DNA of 64,000 nt, taken from assembly GCA_036771835.1 (NCBI GenBank), contig DAIPGN010000004.1:62001-126000 (forward strand). The letters are read 5' to 3'. Under the pieces are notes generated by a model. The model had not been told where the DNA came from. It made no database searches and saw nothing but the letters and a program-made list of their open reading frames with translations. The position numbers and the translations under genes were made by a program. Source of the stretch: UBA4877 sp002399285 (GTDB taxonomy: Bacteria; Bacillota; Thermoanaerobacteria; Thermoanaerobacterales; UBA4877). Positions 17,610 to 26,292 of the stretch are shown piece by piece (the stretch's first letter is position 1; every line of letters begins with the position of its first letter).

Positions 17610-19466
17610 TCAAAAAGAAAAATTTTTGATAAATTCATCATAGGACGAGGAGGCGATCAGCTTGTTTACCAATTTTATGTCCTTAACATACCCATACAGT
17701 TGGCGGAACATTGACGCATTGGCACTGTCCGTGCTGTTGAAGCTGATAAAGAACAGCAGCTGAACGTTTTCTTCTCCCCACTTGATTGGCTGCTGTAAAA
17801 TGCCGATCCCCACAACGGAAGGCAGCTTCCCCTGAAATATGGTATGAGGAACGGCCACCAGGTTTCCTATGTCCGTGGAAGATTTCGCCTCCCTCGTCTT
17901 GACCGATTCCAGCGTGCTCTTTTGAATAAGGCCCATTGCCAGCATTCTGTTTCCGATCTCCTCAATTGCCTCTTCCCTCGTCTGTGCTGCAAAGCGGAAA
18001 AATGCTTCCCGGCGGAACATCGAAATGAGACTGGGTTTTCCCTTGCCTCCGCGGGAGAGGGCATCCTTGACCCTCACAATACAATCGCTGCCCAGGAAAT
18101 CCTCTATGACCACCAGCGGGATACCACTGTGATAATTGTCGATGTCAACCGTGGAAATGATGATATCCGGGTCCTGCGCAAGAGCGCTCTCCATGTAGTG
18201 GATGGGATAGACGCCGACGATCTCCAGTTCGGGGATCTCCCTGCTTATCCGCTCGGTGATCAGCTGACTCGTTCCAAATCCGTAGCTGCACAAAACGACC
18301 GCCTTTTTGCGGCTGTTCATTCTTTCATGAAACGCTCCGAAATGCATGGCAAGATACCCCAGTTCATCCTCACTTATGGCTACGCCATATTCCTTCTCGA
18401 GCTTCTGCGCCAGAAAAATCGCATAGTTCATCTCCACAGGGTAATTTTTTTTGATCTGGCTGAGCAGAGGATTCCTGGTCGCTGGAATACGGTTTTTCAG
18501 CCGCTCCAGAAGGATCCTGATATGCACGGACAGGGACTCGATCAACTTTTCATCGGAGGAATAATCATAACCGGAGATCAAGGAGATCTCCTTGATCCGG
18601 TGCCTGACAAAGGTACGGATATCATCTTCCGTCTCCGCCCTGTCCGCTTCAAACCCATGAATAAGCGGTCCCGAAAGTTCCGCGATATAATTAAATTCCA
18701 CGTCATTCAACACAATGTCAAAGGACTTCGCCAGCGGGTCCATGATCCTGCGAATCAACTTCAGATGGTACCGGCTCATATCTTTGGAAAGGGAGACATC
18801 GGTCAGATAACAGCCCTGCCTCGCCCGTGAAAAGCAAACGGCGATGCGCATGGACAGATTGCGGATGTCCCTGTCCGCGGCGACGACCTGCATCTCCTTC
18901 AGGTTTTCGAGCACGGCGCTGTCGATCTGCTCATACTCCTCTTCGCTCAAATTCGGAAGATTTACCTGAAAATTGCCCGGCTCATTGTTGAATCCAATAT
19001 CCGTCAATAGCGTGCGGATATTGATCTCTCCGCCTTCTATATATAGTCCGTAATATGGCTTTGAAGACAATTCCAGACTGTATTTATGAAAATAATCCTT
19101 AATGGAAGGCATCAGTCTACTGACGGTTGAGGAACTTAAATGCACGCAGTTGGAAAGCGCTTCTATGGTTATCGGCTGCGACTGTATGATCGTCAGAAGA
19201 GTATTTCTGACGCGCTCCGCTTCGTCATCGTATGGTTCACTGCTCAGCAGCTTTTTCACCGCCCTGAGGTCGCCTCTCAGCTCATAGCCCACGTTGCTTG
19301 GTACGATCACCGATCCGTATTGTCTTATTTCATCGTTTATGCTTTTGACATATCGCTTTGCCGTACGGGAGGAAATATCCATCAGCTTGGCAATATCCTC
19401 CGCCGTCAGCGGAGCCTGCGTCTCGCTGAGATGCTGTAACAGTTTGATTTGTGTTCTCGTCAGCAT
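17610..19466 (-). CDS. PRD-domain PTS operon activator (MtlR/LicR type)
   Basis: Regulator of 618 aa: DeoR-like helix-turn-helix (1-60, EDIAKLMDISSRTAKRYVKS), a second Mga-like helix-turn-helix (about 90-140), two PTS regulation domains (about 190-400), an EIIB-Gat-like domain with cysteine in LCSYGFGTSQLI (about 398-485), and a C-terminal EIIA domain with histidine in VAVPHTIFQG. Phosphorylation by HPr and the PTS components would set its activity so the operon is made when sugar is present. It is the first gene of the minus-strand PTS-peptidase operon, with GAGGTGA before ATG. No AAA+ sigma-54 domain is present. Confidence 0.92.
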   Translation of the reverse strand: MLTRTQIKLLQHLSETQAPLTAEDIAKLMDISSRTAKRYVKSINDEIRQYGSVIVPSNVGYELRGDLRAVKKLLSSEPYDDEAERVRNTLLTIIQSQPITIEALSNCVHLSSSTVSRLMPSIKDYFHKYSLELSSKPYYGLYIEGGEINIRTLLTDIGFNNEPGNFQVNLPNLSEEEYEQIDSAVLENLKEMQVVAADRDIRNLSMRIAVCFSRARQGCYLTDVSLSKDMSRYHLKLIRRIMDPLAKSFDIVLNDVEFNYIAELSGPLIHGFEADRAETEDDIRTFVRHRIKEISLISGYDYSSDEKLIESLSVHIRILLERLKNRIPATRNPLLSQIKKNYPVEMNYAIFLAQKLEKEYGVAISEDELGYLAMHFGAFHERMNSRKKAVVLCSYGFGTSQLITERISREIPELEIVGVYPIHYMESALAQDPDIIISTVDIDNYHSGIPLVVIEDFLGSDCIVRVKDALSRGGKGKPSLISMFRREAFFRFAAQTREEAIEEIGNRMLAMGLIQKSTLESVKTREAKSSTDIGNLVAVPHTIFQGKLPSVVGIGILQQPIKWGEENVQLLFFISFNSTDSANASMFRQLYGYVKDIKLVNKLIASSSYDEFIKNFSF

Positions 19467-19781
19467 CCGATCACCTCGCCTGTATTTATTCTCACCGTCA
19501 ATTTCATTATAACTATTTGTTCGGAAATTTCATTACAATTTTTGACATGGTACGGTGCCAACAGGTATGGATCAATAAATACTTGCCGTATATTTAAATC
19601 GATTCGGCAAATACCTATGCGTTCTGCATTATTATTCATCATTTCATTTTTCCCATATTCATCTTTTTATATGTTTCATAAGCTTAGAGGACCTCGCTTT
19701 CACATTTAGAAAATATGCCCAATGTTCTTTTAACTATGGCAGGTATATTAAGTGAAATATAACGATGAATATCATTCAACA
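19467..19781. other. gene-free upstream region of the PTS operon
   Basis: About 315 bases without a credible gene. It must hold the promoter and operator of the PRD-regulated operon. An imperfect palindrome (TGGTACGGTGCCA, 19548-19560) is visible, but I cannot assign a factor to it. Confidence 0.4.
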
Positions 19782-19844
19782 TAAAAAAACCGGCTTCGGT
19801 AAGACCGCCTTATGAGATATAAATAAGGCAGTCTTACCGGAGCC
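19782..19844 (-). terminator. Rho-independent terminator of the radical SAM operon
   Basis: On the minus strand GGCTCCGGTAAGACTGCCTT and its near-complement form a stem of about 20 bp (arms 19792-19813 and 19823-19844), followed directly by GG and seven T. It lies 47 bases beyond the radical SAM gene. Confidence 0.9.
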
Positions 19845-19891
19845 TTCCAGGTGATCCGCGTGGTGCCCGGCCGTTATACCGGAATACAGAA

Positions 19892-20980
19892 TCAAGATAA
19901 AATCCGCCGCACCTCGTCTTCATGCTGAAACAACGTGCATCCTCCCTTATGGCCGAGAGTTTCCAACATGCTTATTTCACGTACCCTTTCAAAAAAAGGC
20001 GATTGCAGGACCTCTAAAATTGATTTTCGTTTCAGATTCATTTCTGAATAAGGAGAAAAAGGGCACGGCTCGGCTCCTCCATTGGCATTGATGTGAAAGA
20101 AGCCGCGTCCTGCGGCTAAACAGCCTCCCATTGCCTCCTCATCACCGGGAAATGATAACATAATTATCCCTTTATTTTGCCTGTCGGACTTCAGCGCATT
20201 AATTCTTTCCTGCAAAATTTGCAGTTCATCACTGCTCAAAACAAGATGTTCCGTGTTTTCTTCCACCGGTACATACTCAATGTAAAAAATCAGGCCGCAC
20301 CCGCGTTCCCGCAGATCATGCACAAACCCGCCGTCGGTAACATCGTCTTTATTTTCACTCGTCACGGTAATGGAAGTACCATACAAAATTCCCTTATCCC
20401 TCAAAGCCTGGGCAGCATTCCATATCGTTTTTGATATGCCACGGCCGCGCCTTTTATCAGTCTGAGCTTCCCTCCCCTCAATGCTCAAAACGGGAATCAG
20501 GTTCCTATGTTTATCAAAAAGCATCAGGTAACCTTCGTCAATTAAGGTTCCGTTTGTGAAAATCGGGAAAACAATGTTGTCAAACTGAGCTGCTAGCTCG
20601 ATAATATCACGGTGTATAAGCGGCTCTCCCCCAGCCAGCAAAATGAATGGAATGCCTATTTCGGACGCTTCTGTAAAAACTCGTTGCCAATCTGCTAAGT
20701 CCATTTCTTCTTGCGATCTTTCATCGGAACAGTCTCCATTCGCTCTTGCGTAACAACCGGCGCAATGCAAATTGCAGGCGGTCGAAATACTGGATATAAG
20801 AAAAGACGGGATATGAATGCCATTATGTTCATATTGTTCTCTTATCTTTGTGCTTGTACGCAAAGCAGGCACCATATGAAGCATGAATGCCTGTCCCCGG
20901 CGATTCCCCAGATAAAATTGCCCGGCAGTATCGTAAATACTCTTAATACCACTATTCATAAAGTCGTTCAGCCTAATCAT
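19892..20980 (-). CDS. radical SAM protein
   Basis: Iron-sulfur enzyme of 362 aa. The SAM cluster motif CNLHCAGC lies near residue 69, followed by glycine-rich LLAGGEPL. The C-terminal part has a shorter cysteine set (FHINANGGAEPCPFSPYSE and GGCTLF), like the simplified second-cluster region of SPASM-type proteins. Substrate not recognisable; there is no small peptide gene nearby to make it a clear peptide-modifying enzyme. It follows the split-barrel flavoprotein gene by 22 bases in the same direction, and the pair lies under the HxlR-type operator. Confidence 0.82.
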   Translation of the reverse strand: MIRLNDFMNSGIKSIYDTAGQFYLGNRRGQAFMLHMVPALRTSTKIREQYEHNGIHIPSFLISSISTACNLHCAGCYARANGDCSDERSQEEMDLADWQRVFTEASEIGIPFILLAGGEPLIHRDIIELAAQFDNIVFPIFTNGTLIDEGYLMLFDKHRNLIPVLSIEGREAQTDKRRGRGISKTIWNAAQALRDKGILYGTSITVTSENKDDVTDGGFVHDLRERGCGLIFYIEYVPVEENTEHLVLSSDELQILQERINALKSDRQNKGIIMLSFPGDEEAMGGCLAAGRGFFHINANGGAEPCPFSPYSEMNLKRKSILEVLQSPFFERVREISMLETLGHKGGCTLFQHEDEVRRILS

Positions 20981-21002
20981 GGTACATACCCCTTTCCTCT
21001 CT

Positions 21003-21398
21003 TTAGACGGTAAGCTCCTTACGATCGCCTTTCATGTTGGAGCAAAATGCTTTAGCTTCATCAAGATAAAAAATCTCAAAGACCCCGTCGCCTACGGAAT
21101 ATATATTGCCCAGAGACGGCATGACCTCAAGAGCTTTTTTCTGCGTCTCATCGGAAGTTGCAAAAACCGCCCTGCCGCAGATACGGAGAGTATTGCCTTC
21201 ACCGTCGTAGCAGGCGATCTCTACTTTGGGATTAACCGCAAGCTGCTTACACATGGCTTTATAGTTACCGGTACAAAATGCCAGTTTGCCGCCGCAGTCC
21301 ATAACAAAGCCGATAGGCCGCACGTGGGGCTGATCGCCTTCCGTCGTCGCCAAATAGTATACTCCCGCCTTGTTCAAAAAGTCCAATACTTCTTTCAT
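21003..21398 (-). CDS. pyridoxamine 5'-phosphate oxidase-fold flavoprotein
   Basis: FMN-binding split-barrel protein of 131 aa (YYLATTEGDQPHVRPIGFV ... FCTGNYKAMCKQL). Chosen start is ATG 21398, preceded by GGGAG; the reading from 21479 would cover the operator palindrome. Such proteins are flavin reductases or stress proteins. It forms an operon with the radical SAM gene and is divergent from a broken HxlR regulator. Confidence 0.85.
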   Translation of the reverse strand: MKEVLDFLNKAGVYYLATTEGDQPHVRPIGFVMDCGGKLAFCTGNYKAMCKQLAVNPKVEIACYDGEGNTLRICGRAVFATSDETQKKALEVMPSLGNIYSVGDGVFEIFYLDEAKAFCSNMKGDRKELTV

Positions 21399-21448
21399 TG
21401 TTGACGCACTCCCTTTTAAAAAACTTGTATTCAGGTTTACCCTGTGAT

Positions 21449-21515
21449 ATGATTTTACTACTAAGTAAATATAATTCAAGAACGCAGATTATTATTACTT
21501 AGTTAATAAAATCAT
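21449..21515. promoter_or_regulatory. nested inverted repeat, likely HxlR-type operator
   Basis: Two pairs of 9-base arms are nested: ATGATTTTA (21449-21457) with TAAAATCAT (21507-21515), and ACTAAGTAA (21460-21468) with TTACTTAGT (21495-21503). They fill the gap between the divergent flavoprotein and HxlR genes. HxlR-family dimers usually bind such sites next to their targets. Confidence 0.75.
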
Positions 21516-21540
21516 ACTATTGAGATTTGAGGGATGAATA

Positions 21541-21935
21541 ATGCATGCAGTGAATAAAAAAAAGAGTGCAAGGTTAGCTGAACAATCAAACAAAGACTTG
21601 CTTTGTCCGATACGTTATATGTTGAATTTGCTTGGTGGAAAGTGGAAACTTCCTATTATATGTATGTTATCAGGCGGAACTCCATTAAGATTCAGCTCAA
21701 TCAAAAGAAAATTGGGTGATATTTCAAACGTTATGTTGGCTCAGTCCTTGAAGGAGCTGGAATCATCCGGCATGATCCATCGCAAGCAATACCGCCAAGA
21801 GTGGAATATACCCTGACCAAGAAAGGCAAAAGCATACTGCCTGCATTTTCAAAACTTGCGGAATGGGCGGCAATCGATATGCAGCATGAAACCGCTTGTG
21901 GACCTTCGTGCGGCCAATGTCAGGCAACACTGTGA
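21541..21935 (+). pseudogene. HxlR-family regulator, frameshifted
   Basis: The first 80 codons encode a clear HxlR winged helix (CPIRYMLNLLGGKWKLPI ... SNVMLAQSLKELESSGMIHRKQY). The frame then runs into a stop at 21816. The expected continuation IPPRVEYTLTKKGKSILPAF ... W is present in the next frame from about 21790 and ends at 21935 after a cysteine-bearing tail (CGPSCGQCQ). A few bases appear to be lost near 21785-21800. It is either a true inactivating mutation or a sequencing error. If real, the divergent flavoprotein/radical SAM operon has lost its regulator. Confidence 0.8.
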
Positions 21936-22069
21936 TAATATTTGAAGGAAGCAGCCGTATAATTTGGCTACTCCCTTTAATTCCTGTTGACATCTCATAA
22001 ACATATATTATCTTAACTGAAACGGCTTTACTGAAATTATTTACTACCTGTCTGCAATGACCCAAATAT

Positions 22070-22482
22070 CTATTCCTCAAATGTGAGATTGACCGGCGAC
22101 TCGGGAAGTCCGCTGCTTTGACAAAACCCGAGAACCTTATCCTTTTCCCCAAATAGCCCGCCGCTTTGAACTGCTGCATGACAGTCCCGAAGTCGCCCTC
22201 CTCCGTCACTGCCCCGCAGCTCTTCAGAAAAACGGACCTTGTGCCATTGAATAAGATTTCCTTATCCGGCCCATATTCATACTTTTCCGGTGCGCTTCCC
22301 GTCATCAGCCGGCTGGGAATGACCTCCCTATCGTTATTCATGTCCATAACCCCCTCGTCATGGATCAGTTCGCGCATACCTCTGCGGTATCGGCCGGGCG
22401 GGAGCGTATAGATGTTTTTGAACGCACGGGTAAAGGCCTCCTGAGAATCGAATGTATCCTCCCGACTATTAGTATAATGCAT
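22070..22482 (-). pseudogene. AraC-type regulator remnant with effector domain
   Basis: The remnant begins inside the second AraC helix-turn-helix (FDSQEAFTRAFKNIYTLPPG) and continues into an effector-like domain (KEILFNGTRSVFLKS, GTVMQQFKAAGYLGKRIRFSGFVKA). A frameshift or deletion follows, and the usual terminus PESPVNLTFEE is found in another frame, ending at 22070. The N-terminal helix-turn-helix half and much of the middle are missing, so it cannot be functional as it stands. Confidence 0.75.
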
Positions 22483-22702
22483 ATCGCCTTCTCTTTCTTG
22501 ATAAATATTGCGGGTTTTAGAAATATTGACGGCATTGATCGTTTAAATCGTGGATGCGCTGTGCCATCCGTGGCAAAAACCCTTCTGCAGCTGAACCAAA
22601 ACCGGCCTGGCAAACGGATGACAGCAATACCTTACGTTGACGCATAGCCCTTTCTGATATACAATGAAAAAAAGGACAATATAAAAAGGAGTGATGATTC
22701 CC

Positions 22703-23683
22703 ATGATACGTTTCGCCACAATAGGAACAAATTTTATCGTCGATAATTTTCTAAGCGCCGCCCTTAAACAGAATGATCTGCAGTATGCCGTGGCCTATTC
22801 CCGGAACCAGGCGACCGCCGACCGCTTTGCGGATAAATATAAAGCGGAAAGGACCTGCACCGACCTGAACGAGCTTGCAGACGCCGACGACGTCGACGCG
22901 GTCTACATAGCAAGTCCCAACAGTCTGCACTACGAGCAGGCAGCCCTTCTCCTCTCCCACGGCAAGCATGTGCTCTGTGAAAAGACAATTACCTCCAATG
23001 AGAACGAACTCAAATCTTTGATCCATTTGGCAGAAGAACATAATGTCGTACTCATGGAGGCTATGCGCACCGTATATACCGATGGCTTTGCCGTCCTTTC
23101 GCACAGCCTCCCAAAACTGGGAACTATACGAAGAGTCAGCTTCAACTATTGTCAATATTCCTCCCGATATGACAAGTTCAAAACCGGAATCATCGAGAAT
23201 GCATTCAACCCCGCCTTTTCCAACGGTTCTCTTATGGATATCGGCGTCTACTGCGTCCATGCCCTTGTCAGCCTGTTCGGGATGCCGAAGGACTTGAAGA
23301 CGGACGTCCTCAAACTCAATAACGGCGTCGACGGGGCCGGCACGATCCTGGCCGTCTATGATGGAATGCAGGCAGAAGTGATTTACTCAAAGATCAGCGA
23401 CAGCCGTATTCCCAGTCAAATTCAAGGAGAAAGCGGCACGATCACCATAGACAGAATCAGTAATCCCCAGGAAGTCATCTTCCATGACAGGAAGGGCAGT
23501 AAGCAGATCCTCTTCAGCACTTCCGGCGAACCTGACATGTCCGGCGAGATCAAGGAATGGATCCGTCTGATCAAAAGTGGCGCCGAAAACGTCCACAATA
23601 AATATTCCCTCATGGAACTTCAGCTGATGGACGAAGTCAGACGACAGATGGGTATTGTCTTCCCCGCTGACCATAAGCAATAA
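22703..23683 (+). CDS. Gfo/Idh/MocA-family NAD(P)-dependent oxidoreductase
   Basis: Dehydrogenase of 326 aa with an N-terminal Rossmann fold (MIRFATIGTNFIVDNF), the family motif LCEKTITSNENEL carrying the EKP-like lysine (here EKT) and a C-terminal alpha/beta substrate domain (NAFNPAFSNGSLMDIGVYC). The ATG at 22703 sits 11 bases after AAGGAG; the earlier GTG and ATG are too close to that site. It probably oxidises or reduces a sugar or cyclitol. It stands alone between decayed genes, so its pathway cannot be read from context. Confidence 0.87.
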   Translation: MIRFATIGTNFIVDNFLSAALKQNDLQYAVAYSRNQATADRFADKYKAERTCTDLNELADADDVDAVYIASPNSLHYEQAALLLSHGKHVLCEKTITSNENELKSLIHLAEEHNVVLMEAMRTVYTDGFAVLSHSLPKLGTIRRVSFNYCQYSSRYDKFKTGIIENAFNPAFSNGSLMDIGVYCVHALVSLFGMPKDLKTDVLKLNNGVDGAGTILAVYDGMQAEVIYSKISDSRIPSQIQGESGTITIDRISNPQEVIFHDRKGSKQILFSTSGEPDMSGEIKEWIRLIKSGAENVHNKYSLMELQLMDEVRRQMGIVFPADHKQ

Positions 23684-23716
23684 AACATAATTTAAAAAAG
23701 TATCATCTACTATCAA

Positions 23717-23743
23717 GACGCCCGGGCATATGCCTCGGGCGTC
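23717..23743 (+). terminator. terminator-like stem-loop
   Basis: GACGCCCG and CGGGCGTC form an 8-bp perfect stem with an 11-base loop, 34 bases after the oxidoreductase gene. There is no T-run, so termination would be weak. Confidence 0.5.
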
Positions 23744-23750
23744 TCAGATT

Positions 23751-23835
23751 GTAGACAAACTGGCAGGCCGTGACAAATCGTGCAAGGCAAGGCGGCAAGC
23801 TAAATTGCAGTGCAATTTCGCGTTTGCGCGAGATT
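23751..23835 (+). repeat. dispersed repeat, copy 1
   Basis: About 85 bases starting GTAGACAAACTGGCAG and containing GGCAAGGCGGCAAGC and the hairpin AAATTGCA-G-TGCAATTT. A copy in the opposite orientation lies at 62968-63067. The hairpin is kept in both although its loop differs. This resembles a REP-like element or small non-autonomous mobile repeat. No encoded protein. Confidence 0.8.
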
Positions 23836-23851
23836 GGCATCGGCTTGGATA

Positions 23852-24224
23852 CTATAGATTACTTGCCAGTTCATAGGCAGTCCAAATCGCATTCATCACA
23901 TTTGAGACTTTCTCAGCGTCGCCCAGCAGGTAGACCTCGCCGGCATAGCCGCTCATCTTATCGTAGAGCGCCTTGTTGCTCTTATAACCGATGGCGGTAA
24001 TGATGGTATCCGCCTCTATCAATTTCTTTTCATCGCCGGACCCTACCACTGAGGCCCACGCCCCCGCGGGCTCTTTCCAGGTAATACTCGGCGCTCTTGT
24101 CCCAAAACGAACCGTCCGGCAAAATTACATCGTTGCCGCCCATGGCGGACATATGGAAGCGGTTTTTGAGTGACAGGCCGCCGATCTTAAACGGCGTAAA
24201 CAAATTGGCATATTTGCTGCTCAT
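23852..24224 (-). pseudogene. ene-reductase (OYE/dienoyl-CoA reductase family) remnant
   Basis: The start is well formed (GGAGAATTATC before ATG 24224) and encodes the N-terminal barrel segment (FTPFKIGGLSLKNRFHMSAMGGN). After about 57 codons the frame breaks, and the last 60 codons of the same family's NAD-binding end (IEADTIITAIGYKSNK ... VYLLGDAEKVSNVMNAIWTAYELA) follow in another frame. More than 500 residues including the FMN site and iron-sulfur cysteines are gone. A full-length relative lies at 57275-59215. Confidence 0.85.
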
Positions 24225-24378
24225 GATAATTCTCCTTCCATTATTGGTTTTATGATATAATAAAGATAACATTTTGATATTTGCTTAGCGATCTACAACT
24301 CTCCTTCAATTGTATATTAATAGACATTTTAAGCCGGTTTATTCAGAAAAATATAGATGTCGTACGGAGGTGGTTTTT

Positions 24379-24999
24379 TTGTCTGATGATATAATTGTAG
24401 ATAAGAGGGTCCATCGCTCCAAGGCAGCCTTTAAAAAGGCTCTAATAGCGCTGCTTAAAGGATCGCCGCTCCCGTCCATCACCGTTACGGATATAATCAA
24501 ACAGTCCGGTTACAGCCGCGCAGCTTTTTATTCATATTATAAAAACAAGAGTGATTTTCTTACCAGTATATTCAATGAGGAAGTTCAAAATTATGTGGAC
24601 ATCATTTACGATACGATCAGCAAAAGAAACGGCATCCTGTTGGAGAGCACCACTTATGAACCTGCGTTGAATTTCTTTGAGTACGTCTATGAAAACCGGG
24701 AGTTATACCGGTTTATCCTTAGTTCCAATTTACCGGGACAAAACCTGGACAGTTTCTGCGGAAAAGCCTATAATGAATTCATTAAAAAAATTGACATTGA
24801 ACTTTTTAAAGAAACACCGTCTTTTGATATTGATTTTTATTTCTACTGTTATACATATCTGTATATGATTTTTATAAAATACTGGATAAAAAGCGATTTT
24901 AAATATTCTCCAAAGTATATGGCAAACCAGGTAGCCATTTTAAATACTCTGAGGGTCAGCAAGGTCAAGCCGAAGAACCCCGTAAAGAATCTAAAGTAA
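24379..24999 (+). CDS. TetR-family transcriptional regulator
   Basis: Repressor-type protein of 206 aa with an N-terminal helix-turn-helix (ITVTDIIKQSGYSRAAFYSYYKNKSDF; residues about 35-65) and an all-helical ligand domain. A TTG at 24379 behind GGAGGTGG (24366-24373) is the best start; the upstream reading from 24310 has no ribosome site. It is divergent from the wrecked ene-reductase and upstream of the Nim-like flavoprotein gene, so its original target may have been the lost reductase. C-terminal codons are rich in A and T. Confidence 0.82.
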   Translation: MSDDIIVDKRVHRSKAAFKKALIALLKGSPLPSITVTDIIKQSGYSRAAFYSYYKNKSDFLTSIFNEEVQNYVDIIYDTISKRNGILLESTTYEPALNFFEYVYENRELYRFILSSNLPGQNLDSFCGKAYNEFIKKIDIELFKETPSFDIDFYFYCYTYLYMIFIKYWIKSDFKYSPKYMANQVAILNTLRVSKVKPKNPVKNLK

Positions 25000-25033
25000 A
25001 ACAAAATATGCTTTAAAAGAGAGGGAGAGATCC

Positions 25034-25522
25034 ATGTTCAGAGAAATGAGGAGAAATAAGCAATTACTTTCAGAAGATGACGTCATAGCCGTGTTGAACC
25101 GATGCACAAGCGGCGTGCTTGCCTGCATAGGCGACGATGATTACCCCTATGCGGTGCCGCTCAGTTTTGTCTATCTTAATAATAAAATCTATTTTCATTC
25201 CGCAAAGGCCGGACATAAGATCGACGCCATCATGAAATGCCCGAAGGTATCCTTTGCGGTAATAGATGAGGACACTGTGGTAAGTAAAGAATACACCACC
25301 TATTTCCGCAGTGTCATTGCCTTCGGCAAGGCGCGGATCGCAGAAGGCGGCGAACGTTCGGAGGCCTTTGAGGCCCTGGTCGAAAAGTATTCGGGAGACC
25401 AGAGCGCAGAATCTAAGCATAAGGAAATAGCCGGATGCACACAGGCCTGCGTCATTGCGATCGACATCGAACATATGACCGGTAAGGAGGCCAAAGAATA
25501 CGCCGCAGCCAAAAAGCTGTGA
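25034..25522 (+). CDS. NimA-like pyridoxamine phosphate oxidase-fold protein
   Basis: Split-barrel flavoprotein of 162 aa of the Nim/5-nitroimidazole-resistance-like group: MRRNKQLLSEDDVIAVLNRCTSGVLAC, then YAVPLSFVYLNNKIYFHSA and GHKIDAI. GAGAGGGAGAGA precedes ATG by a normal distance. Follows the TetR gene by 34 bases, so possibly co-transcribed. Members reduce nitro groups or bind flavin or heme; drug resistance is not implied by the sequence alone. Confidence 0.85.
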   Translation: MFREMRRNKQLLSEDDVIAVLNRCTSGVLACIGDDDYPYAVPLSFVYLNNKIYFHSAKAGHKIDAIMKCPKVSFAVIDEDTVVSKEYTTYFRSVIAFGKARIAEGGERSEAFEALVEKYSGDQSAESKHKEIAGCTQACVIAIDIEHMTGKEAKEYAAAKKL

Positions 25523-25544
25523 ACTTGTTTTACGCAGTTTAAAG

Positions 25545-25578
25545 GGCGCATTGCAAAATAGAAAATTTGCAATGCGCC
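25545..25578. terminator. bidirectional stem-loop
   Basis: GGCGCATTGCAAA and TTTGCAATGCGCC form a perfect 13-bp stem with an 8-base loop. It lies between the convergent Nim-like and TrkA-like genes. There is no T-run on either strand, but the place fits a terminator. Confidence 0.6.
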
Positions 25579-25621
25579 TGTGACTATCGTGGGACAGCAT
25601 ATGGATAAAACCCGGGCTGTC

Positions 25622-26290
25622 CTAACCCTCGACTCCAAGTATATTATCCAGTTTTTGAAGCCAATCAACATGGGTAATGGCAATCAATTTGTCATTCGCC
25701 TCGATAATCGTATCTCCGCGCGGAATCAGCAGATCCGAGCTACGAATGATCACGAGGACCCCACATTCCCTGGGCAGTCCGATATCATGCAGCATTTTTC
25801 CAGCAACCGGGGAATCGGGGCCGATCATGCGCTCAACCAGCGAGTACTTGCCGCCGTGCAGCTTGAGAAGAGTCATCATATCACCCATCGACATCTCTTC
25901 AGCGACAAGGTGCGCCATCACATCGGCTTGATTCAGCGCGGCGTCCATACCCATCACGGGTGTAAAGAGCCAGGCATTTTTCGGGTTGTTCACGCGCCCC
26001 ACCACACGGCGGACTCCATATTCCAACTTGGCTAAAGTTGCTATCACGAGATTCGTTTCATCCAGTCCAGTTACGGCGGCCACGACGTCGGTGTGATGAA
26101 TCCCCACCGATTCCAGTGTCTTCGGGTCCGTTCCACTTCCAAATACGATAGTGTTCTCAGGAAGGATCTTCTTGAGGCTATCGACCCGTGATTCCCTTTC
26201 TTCCAGCACGGTCACTTCATGACCGCGGTCTTTTAACAGCAAAGCCAGATATGCGCCGACCTGTCCGCCGCCGACAATGAGCACTTTCAT
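25622..26290 (-). CDS. TrkA/KtrA-type RCK protein (second copy)
   Basis: Cytosolic regulator of 222 aa. RCK_N Rossmann domain with GGGQVGAYLA (residues about 7-16), acidic end of strand 2 (VLEERE), and a C-terminal RCK_C domain (about 135-218). It binds NAD(H), ATP/ADP or c-di-AMP to gate a membrane cation channel or transporter. It lies 2 bases after a similar gene, and both follow the P-type ATPase. No TrkH/KtrB pore gene is present in the window. Confidence 0.9.
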   Translation of the reverse strand: MKVLIVGGGQVGAYLALLLKDRGHEVTVLEERESRVDSLKKILPENTIVFGSGTDPKTLESVGIHHTDVVAAVTGLDETNLVIATLAKLEYGVRRVVGRVNNPKNAWLFTPVMGMDAALNQADVMAHLVAEEMSMGDMMTLLKLHGGKYSLVERMIGPDSPVAGKMLHDIGLPRECGVLVIIRSSDLLIPRGDTIIEANDKLIAITHVDWLQKLDNILGVEG

Positions 26291-26292
26291 AT

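Noticed and set aside
19544..19560. Possible sigma-54 promoter for the PTS operon (TGGCAC on the minus strand)
   Set aside because: The -24 half is perfect but the -12 half reads CATGT with TG where GC is required, and the PRD regulator has no AAA+ sigma-54 domain.
21763..22482. Intact 239-aa protein on the minus strand
   Set aside because: Only its first half resembles AraC/effector sequence; the rest is out of frame relative to the family C-terminus, so it is called a remnant.
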